Below are positions 59,739-64,000 of a stretch of 64,000 nucleotides of DNA, in pieces. Source of the DNA: Streptomyces tsukubensis. Lineage in GTDB: Bacteria > Actinomycetota > Actinomycetes > Streptomycetales > Streptomycetaceae. The DNA lies in contig NZ_CP045178.1 in the NCBI RefSeq assembly GCF_009296025.1, positions 2,170,001 to 2,234,000 on the forward strand. The letters are read 5' to 3'. The notes under the pieces were generated by a model. The model searched no databases. It saw only the letters and a list, made by a program, of their open reading frames with translations, and had not been told where the DNA came from. A program made the position numbers and the translations under genes. The number at the start of each line of letters is the position of its first letter. The stretch's first letter is position 1.

Positions 59739-61183
59739 TCATCGGGTGGCCTTCGCTCCCTCGCCCGGCGCGTCCACGGCGGGTGTCCGCAGCGCGGCGG
59801 CGGGGGCCGGGCCCCGCCCGCCGGCGGGCAGGCCGCCCGGCCGTGCCTCCCGCCCACTCCGCGGCCGGTCGGCGCGGCCGGCGGCGGACTGCTCGGCGAT
59901 GGCACCTCGATACAGCTCGGCGGTGCCCTGGGCGGCGCGGGCCCAGGTGAAACGGGCGAGCACCCTCTCGCGTCCGCGGCGCCGAGCCTGCGGCGCAGCT
60001 CGGGGTCGTCGAGGAGCCTGCGGAGCGCGGCGGCGAGCGCGCCCGCGTCGCCGGGAGGCACGGCGAGGCAGGTCTCCCCGTCGTTCCCCGCGACTTCGGG
60101 GATGGCCCCGCCCGTGGTGGCGACCAGGGGCGTGGCGGTGGCCATGGCCTCGGCGGCGGGCAGCGAGAACCCTTCGTACAGCGACGGCACGCAGGCGACC
60201 TGTGCGCCGCGCACCAGGTCGACCAGTTCCGCGTCGGAGATGCCCTTGACGAACTCGACGCGGTCCGCGAGCCCGTACCGTTCGATGAGCCGGTCCACGG
60301 GCCCGTCCTCGGCGCGCTTGCCGACGACGACGAGGTGCGCGTCGGGGTTCTCCGTACGCAGCTTCGCGAGGGCCTCGATGAGGTGGACGAGCCCCTTGAG
60401 GGGCACGTCGGCGCTGGATGTGGTGACGATCCTGCCCGGCACCTCGGCCACGGCGGGATCGGGGGAGAACAGGTCGGTGTCGGCGCCGATGTGCACCACA
60501 TGGATACGGTCGGCGCGGACTCCGAGGTGGTCGACGATCTCCTGGCGGGAGGAGCCGGAGACGGTCAGCACGGAGGGCAGTCTGCGGGCGACGCGCCGCT
60601 GCATCCGGGTGAAGCCGTACCACCGGCGCACGGACGCCTTCCGGTGCCAGCTCTCCGCCGCCGCGAGGTCGAGGCCTCGGTCGACGGTGATGGGGTGGTG
60701 GATGGTGGTGACAAGGGGCGCGCCGAGCACGGAGGGGCCGCCGAGGAGCCCGTAGCCGAGTGTCTGGTTGTCGTGCACCACGTCGAACCGCCCGCGCCGC
60801 CCCGCGAGGTGACGCCTCGCCCGCAGGCTGAACGTCAGCGGCTCGGGGAACCCGCCCGTCCACATGGTGGCGACCTCCAGGGCGTCCACCCAGTCGCGGT
60901 ACTCGCCGGGGCGCGGTGTGCGGAAGGGGTCGGGCTGGCGGTACAGGTCGAGGCTGGGCAGCTCGGTGAGCGGCACACCGTCGTCGAGTACGGGGTAGGG
61001 CTGCGCGCCGATGACCTCGACCTCGTGGCCGAGCCTGGCGAGTTCGCGCGACAGATGGCGTACGTAGACGCCCTGGCCGCCGCAGAACGGGTTGCCCTTG
61101 TAGGACAGGAGAGCGATGCGCAGCGGGCGTTCGCCGTCGCCTGCTTCCGGGTGCGGGCCAGCGCCCATGGCCTCAGCGGTCAC
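59739..61183 (-). pseudogene. GT4 glycosyltransferase disrupted by a frameshift
   Basis: The GT-B protein reads well from GTG 61183: RIALLSYKGNPFCGGQGVYV, SGSSRQEIVDHLGVRADRIH, PLKGLVHLIEALAKL and the nucleotide-sugar motif CVPSLYEGFSLPAAEAMATA. Near 59966-59975, at LRRRLGAADAR, the frame shifts. The expected end ERVLARFTWARAAQGTAELY continues in the next frame to a stop at 59739, where ATGA overlaps a short downstream frame. One missing base would repair it. As written, the first frame instead fuses through to the methyltransferase (773 codons). The intact enzyme should transfer a sugar to a membrane or lipid acceptor. Confidence 0.8.
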
Positions 61184-61237
61184 TCCCGGCACCTCTTCTC
61201 CCTGCACTTTTCCGCGAGATTACGCTGGACGGTAACC

Positions 61238-61251
61238 TAGAACAAGTTACA
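61238..61251. promoter_or_regulatory. KstR-type operator
   Basis: TAGAACAAGTTACA matches 12 of 14 positions of the mycobacterial KstR motif TAGAACNNGTTCTA. It lies between the divergent glycosyltransferase start (61183) and the KstR-like gene, in position to control both. Confidence 0.7.
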
Positions 61252-61371
61252 GACTTGATCGTTCAGGAGCTTCGAATCTACCGGCAAGTAGCTGAGCGGC
61301 AGGTACCGGCCCTGGTGATTCGCACCACGGCGGCCGAGGCCGCGGGGCGGCGGCGACGCGAGGTGGACGTC

Positions 61372-62016
61372 ATGGGGCACAACGGATCGGCCACGGATGC
61401 CGGTGGCCACGAAGGCGGAGCGGCCGGGCCGGAGGACGGTCTGGTGCCGTGTGCCGCGCCGCTCACGGAACGTCAGGAGGCGCGCAGGCGCGGAATCCTG
61501 GACGCGAGCGTCCGGCTCGCGGGGCGCGGCGGTTTCGACGCGGTGCAGATGCGTGAGGTCGCCGAGGAGTCACAGGTCGCGCTCGGCACGCTCTACCGGT
61601 ACTTCCCCTCCAAGGTCCATCTGCTGGTCGCGACGATGCGGGACCAGTTGGAGCGGCTGCACAGGAAGCTGCGCGCGCGGCCGCCGGTCGGGGGCACCCC
61701 CGGCGAACGGGTGGCGGAGACGCTGCTGCTCGCCTTCGGGGCGTTGCGGCGCGATCCCCGGCTGGCCGACGCGATGGTCCGCGCGCTGACCTTCGCAGAC
61801 CGTTCGGTGAGCGCCGAGGTCGATGCGGTGTCCCGACTGACGACCGCGATCATCCTGGACGCGACGGGCACGTCCCCCGCCCCTCCGCGTTCGGCGGTGC
61901 GGGTCGTCGAACACACCTGGCACGCGACGCTCATCGCCTGGCTCTCCGGGCGCGTGAGCACCGACGAGGTGACGGCGGACATCAGGACGGTCTGCCGACT
62001 GATCGACGGCGACTGA
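61372..62016 (+). CDS. KstR-like TetR family regulator
   Basis: A 214-residue regulator (from ATG 61372, GAGGTGG upstream; starts back to 61255 are possible). The DNA-binding domain is very close to KstR: RRRGILDASVRLAGRGGFDA, VQMREVAEESQVALGTLYRY, FPSKVHLLVATM. The ligand domain also follows KstR (LADAMVRALTFADRSVSAEV, HATLIAWLSGRV). KstR represses sterol-catabolism genes in mycobacteria and responds to CoA thioesters. Here no sterol genes are visible; the divergent GT4/methyltransferase/cyclase-fold operon with the KstR-type box between is the likely target. Confidence 0.88.
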   Translation: MGHNGSATDAGGHEGGAAGPEDGLVPCAAPLTERQEARRRGILDASVRLAGRGGFDAVQMREVAEESQVALGTLYRYFPSKVHLLVATMRDQLERLHRKLRARPPVGGTPGERVAETLLLAFGALRRDPRLADAMVRALTFADRSVSAEVDAVSRLTTAIILDATGTSPAPPRSAVRVVEHTWHATLIAWLSGRVSTDEVTADIRTVCRLIDGD

Positions 62017-62053
62017 GGTTTTCCCCTCGCAGGGGGCGGGCGTGGGTCCGCCC

Positions 62054-62150
62054 CGCCGGACAAGGGTCCGCGCCCGGTGGACACGGGTCCCCGCCCGCCG
62101 GACAAGGGTCCGCGCCCGATGGACACGGGTCCCCGCCCCGCCGGACACGG
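62054..62150. repeat. Two 42-bp tandem repeats plus a partial third
   Basis: Units start at 62054 and 62096 (CGCCGGACAAGGGTCCGCGC...) and differ at one position; a truncated copy follows. They lie between the KstR-like gene and the cobalamin riboswitch. Confidence 0.9.
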
Positions 62151-62349
62151 CCGCACGCGGGGCGCGGGGCTACGCGTGGGGCGCGGGCCGTTGCGATGGC
62201 GCCGTACACGCGCCCTGGCCCGGGTACGGAACACGTCCCCCGGCCCACGTGACGGATTCCCCGGCCCGGGTACGGAGCACACGGCGGAGTCCTGGGGACT
62301 CGATGCCCCGGCGCTCACCGCCGTCCGGTCACCTGTTCGCCGGGCCGGT

Positions 62350-62570
62350 ACAGTGGCCGGGTCGTCATCATGCCCGTACGGGGGGAAGCCGGTGCGAATC
62401 CGGCGCTGACCCGCAACCGTGAGCCGCCCCGCGCGGCGAGCCGGACTGCCTCGTCCGGGACGTGACCGGCTCGTGCCACCTGCCCCGGTGGCCGGCACCG
62501 TCGAGGCATACGGAGCCGGAGCCCGTGCCTGCCTGTGCCCGGTGTCCGGCTCCTCCCTAGGAGAGGCACC
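62350..62570 (+). promoter_or_regulatory. Cobalamin (B12) riboswitch
   Basis: The conserved B12-box core is present: GGGGGAAGCCGGTGCGAATC then CGGCGCTGACCCGCAACCGT at about 62378-62422, followed by GCCGGACTGCC-type elements and a long P1-closing region to ~62520. Behind it TCCT-CCCT-AGGA (about 62551-62562) can hide the AGGAG ribosome site of the next gene, which suggests translational shut-off when cobalamin is bound. Exact ends were set by eye. Confidence 0.88.
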
Positions 62571-62579
62571 CGCCCGCTG

Positions 62580-63863
62580 ATGAACGTGTCCCGCAGCGCC
62601 CTGTCCGTGGCCGCCGCCGTAGTCCTGTGCGCTGCCTCGGCCCCGGCCGCCGTCGCGGCGCCCTCGCCCACACCGTCCGCGAAGGCGCCGGCCGCGCTGT
62701 ACGGCGAGCAGGACCCCACGTACGACGGGGTGTGGCGGCAGTCGCTCGCGCTCGTCGCGCTGGACGCGGCCGGTGTACGTCCCGCGACCTCGGCCGTCGG
62801 CTGGCTCACCGAGCAGAGCTGCGACAACGGCGCCTACGCCCCCTACCGCGCCAACACCTCGGGTGACTGCGGCCCGAAGGAACGCGTCCAGAGCGACGTC
62901 ACGGGCGCGGCCGTGCAGGCGCTGGCCGCCGTCGGCGGGCACCGCGCGGAGATCGACAAGTCCGTGGCCTGGCTGAAGTCCACGCAGAACAAGGACGGCG
63001 GCTGGGGGCTCAACCCGGGTCTGCCGTCCGACGCGAACTCCACCGCCACCGTGATCGGCGCGCTCGCCGCAGCCGGACAGAAGCCCGCCGAGGTGACCTC
63101 GGGCAAGGACAAGTCCCCCTACGACGCGCTGCTGGCCTTCGCCCTCCCCTGCGACAAGGGCGAGGACAAGGCGAGCAGGACAGGCGGGACGGACAAGGAT
63201 CCGGGCGGGACGGACAAGGGTGCCGCCTTCGCCTACCAGCCGGACAAGAAGGGCGAGCTGGCCGCCAACGCGGACGCGACCGCCGCCGCCACCACCGCGG
63301 GCTTCGGCCAGGGGTTCGTGGTCTCCCCCGCGAAGAAGGCCATGTCCGGCACGGAGTGCGCGAAGCCCGGCAGTGCCCGGGAGGCCGCGCACAACGGCGC
63401 GCTGTATCTCTCGGGCGCGCTCGCCAAGGACGGCCACCTGATGTCGTCCATGCCGGGCGCCGAGGCACAGCCGGACATCGGCAACACCGCGGACGCCGTG
63501 GTCGCCCTGGGCGCGGCCGGGCTCACCGACAAGTCGGCGAAGCCCGTGGCGTGGCTGAAGAAGAACGGCGAGAAGTGGGCCGACCAGGCGGGACCCGCCG
63601 CCTGGTCGGAGCTGGTCCTGGCCGCGCGCGCGAGCGGCGCCGATCCCCGCGACTTCGGCGGCACCGACCTGGTGGCCGCCCTCAAGGCCACGGGCCCTGC
63701 CCCTGAGGCCAAGGCGGACACGTCGGCCGACTCCGACAAGGACAAGAAGGACGACAAGGGCGGCGGCGCCAATGTCTGGTGGATGATCGTCGTGGGTCTC
63801 GCAGCGGGCGCGGGCATCGGTTTCCTGCTGAGCAGCCGCAACAAGAACAAGCCACGGTTGTGA
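62580..63863 (+). CDS. Secreted prenyltransferase/squalene-oxidase-repeat protein under B12 control
   Basis: A 427-residue protein from ATG 62580. A signal peptide (SVAAAVVLCAASAPAAVAAP) precedes alpha/alpha-toroid repeats: WLTEQSCDNGAYAPYRANTS, WLKSTQNKDGGWGLNPGLPS, WLKKNGEKWADQAGPAAWSE. It ends in a Lys/Asp linker and a C-terminal membrane anchor (WWMIVVGLAAGAGIGFLLSS), so the domain sits outside the cell. The fold is that of eukaryotic B12 carriers such as intrinsic factor. With the riboswitch directly upstream, a role in capturing cobalamin or a precursor, ahead of an ECF-type transporter, is likely but inferred. The stop overlaps the next start (GTGA). Confidence 0.85.
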   Translation: MNVSRSALSVAAAVVLCAASAPAAVAAPSPTPSAKAPAALYGEQDPTYDGVWRQSLALVALDAAGVRPATSAVGWLTEQSCDNGAYAPYRANTSGDCGPKERVQSDVTGAAVQALAAVGGHRAEIDKSVAWLKSTQNKDGGWGLNPGLPSDANSTATVIGALAAAGQKPAEVTSGKDKSPYDALLAFALPCDKGEDKASRTGGTDKDPGGTDKGAAFAYQPDKKGELAANADATAAATTAGFGQGFVVSPAKKAMSGTECAKPGSAREAAHNGALYLSGALAKDGHLMSSMPGAEAQPDIGNTADAVVALGAAGLTDKSAKPVAWLKKNGEKWADQAGPAAWSELVLAARASGADPRDFGGTDLVAALKATGPAPEAKADTSADSDKDKKDDKGGGANVWWMIVVGLAAGAGIGFLLSSRNKNKPRL

Positions 63864-64000
63864 GGCTCCCCGCGAAGGTCTCGCCCACCGCCGGGCGCGG
63901 CCCCACCGGACGGCGCGGGCAAGGACGGCGCGAACCCGCACGGCGCGGCGCGGGACTCCTCGCCGCGCTGCTGCTCGCCGCGCTGACGGTCACGCTCGGG
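63860..64000 (+). CDS. Exported protein, 3' end outside the window
   Basis: GTG 63860 overlaps the preceding stop as GTGA. Only 47 residues are visible: a basic N-region (GRGPTGRRGQGRREPARRG) and the start of a hydrophobic helix (AGLLAALLLAALTVTLG), i.e. a signal peptide. In streptomycetes the gene after the B12-controlled cyclase-fold protein is often another secreted protein of the SCO2322 type followed by ECF transporter genes; this cannot be confirmed here. Confidence 0.65.
   Translation, partial: MRLPAKVSPTAGRGPTGRRGQGRREPARRGAGLLAALLLAALTVTLG

Noticed and set aside
58886..61183. A natural glycosyltransferase-methyltransferase fusion of 773 codons
   Set aside because: The linking stretch is Pro/Arg-rich nonsense, the proper GT4 end continues in another frame, and the methyltransferase has its own family-standard GTG start.

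Overview
The window is a GC-rich actinobacterial chromosome segment. Gamma-butyrolactone-receptor-type regulators, DmdR/IdeR-like iron boxes, an actinobacterial RNase P RNA, many GTG starts and Streptomyces-type hypothetical proteins point to Streptomyces or a close relative. No rRNA, tRNA, IS element or transposase was recognised.

Layout. 1-7.7 kb: end of a PhzF-family gene, a DoxX membrane protein, a PrmC/HemK-like methyltransferase, a divergent SDR/TetR pair with two matching operators, two convergent butyrolactone-receptor homologues with ARE-like sites, a CsbD-like protein and a DUF4232 lipoprotein. 7.9-13.8 kb: a compact cyclodipeptide gene cluster. An AlbA/AlbB-type cyclodipeptide oxidase pair diverges from a cyclodipeptide synthase, a CYP121-like P450, a 2OG-Fe(II)-type oxygenase and a second P450. 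13.9-14.2 kb: a decayed four-repeat type I-E-like CRISPR remnant without cas genes. 14.3-20.2 kb: a DesK/LuxR-type two-component pair, a Clp-N-like protein, a TetR regulator with a large inverted repeat, and an Eis-family acetyltransferase with a homopolymer frameshift. 20.4-27.2 kb: a ferric-siderophore uptake locus (AraC regulator, ATPase, binding protein, fused permease, C39-like protein), interrupted by a 19-bp minisatellite.

27.4-29.7 kb: small coupled genes and a truncated VOC gene, divergent from an XRE regulator/NUDIX operon. 29.9-30.3 kb: rnpB. 30.5-36.9 kb: yaaA, a KDPG-type aldolase, the coupled nif3/zinc-ribbon/RNase H-phosphatase operon, and an orphan siderophore-binding protein under a good iron box. 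37-48 kb: a very long Pro/Ala-rich protein, a MaoC hydratase, a second two-component pair, a frameshifted MFS pump and an MFS pump with a C-terminal regulatory-like domain. 47.9-53.5 kb: peptidase E, an IclR regulator and a coupled DUF1177/NCS1-permease/M20-hydrolase operon that looks catabolic. 53.8-57.7 kb: a methyltransferase, a cell-wall amidase and envelope proteins. 57.8-62.0 kb: a cyclase-fold protein, methyltransferase and GT4 operon (the GT4 gene is frameshifted), divergent from a KstR-like regulator with a KstR-type box. 62.3-64 kb: a cobalamin riboswitch ahead of a secreted cyclase-fold protein and the start of a second exported protein.

The strongest candidate for an undescribed system is the cyclodipeptide cluster. 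A CYP121-type P450, an AlbAB oxidase, a 2OG-type oxygenase and a second P450 around one synthase predict a heavily oxidised, possibly aryl-coupled, diketopiperazine. Two other themes stand out: intergenic tandem repeats are unusually dense, and three otherwise intact genes carry single frameshifts.
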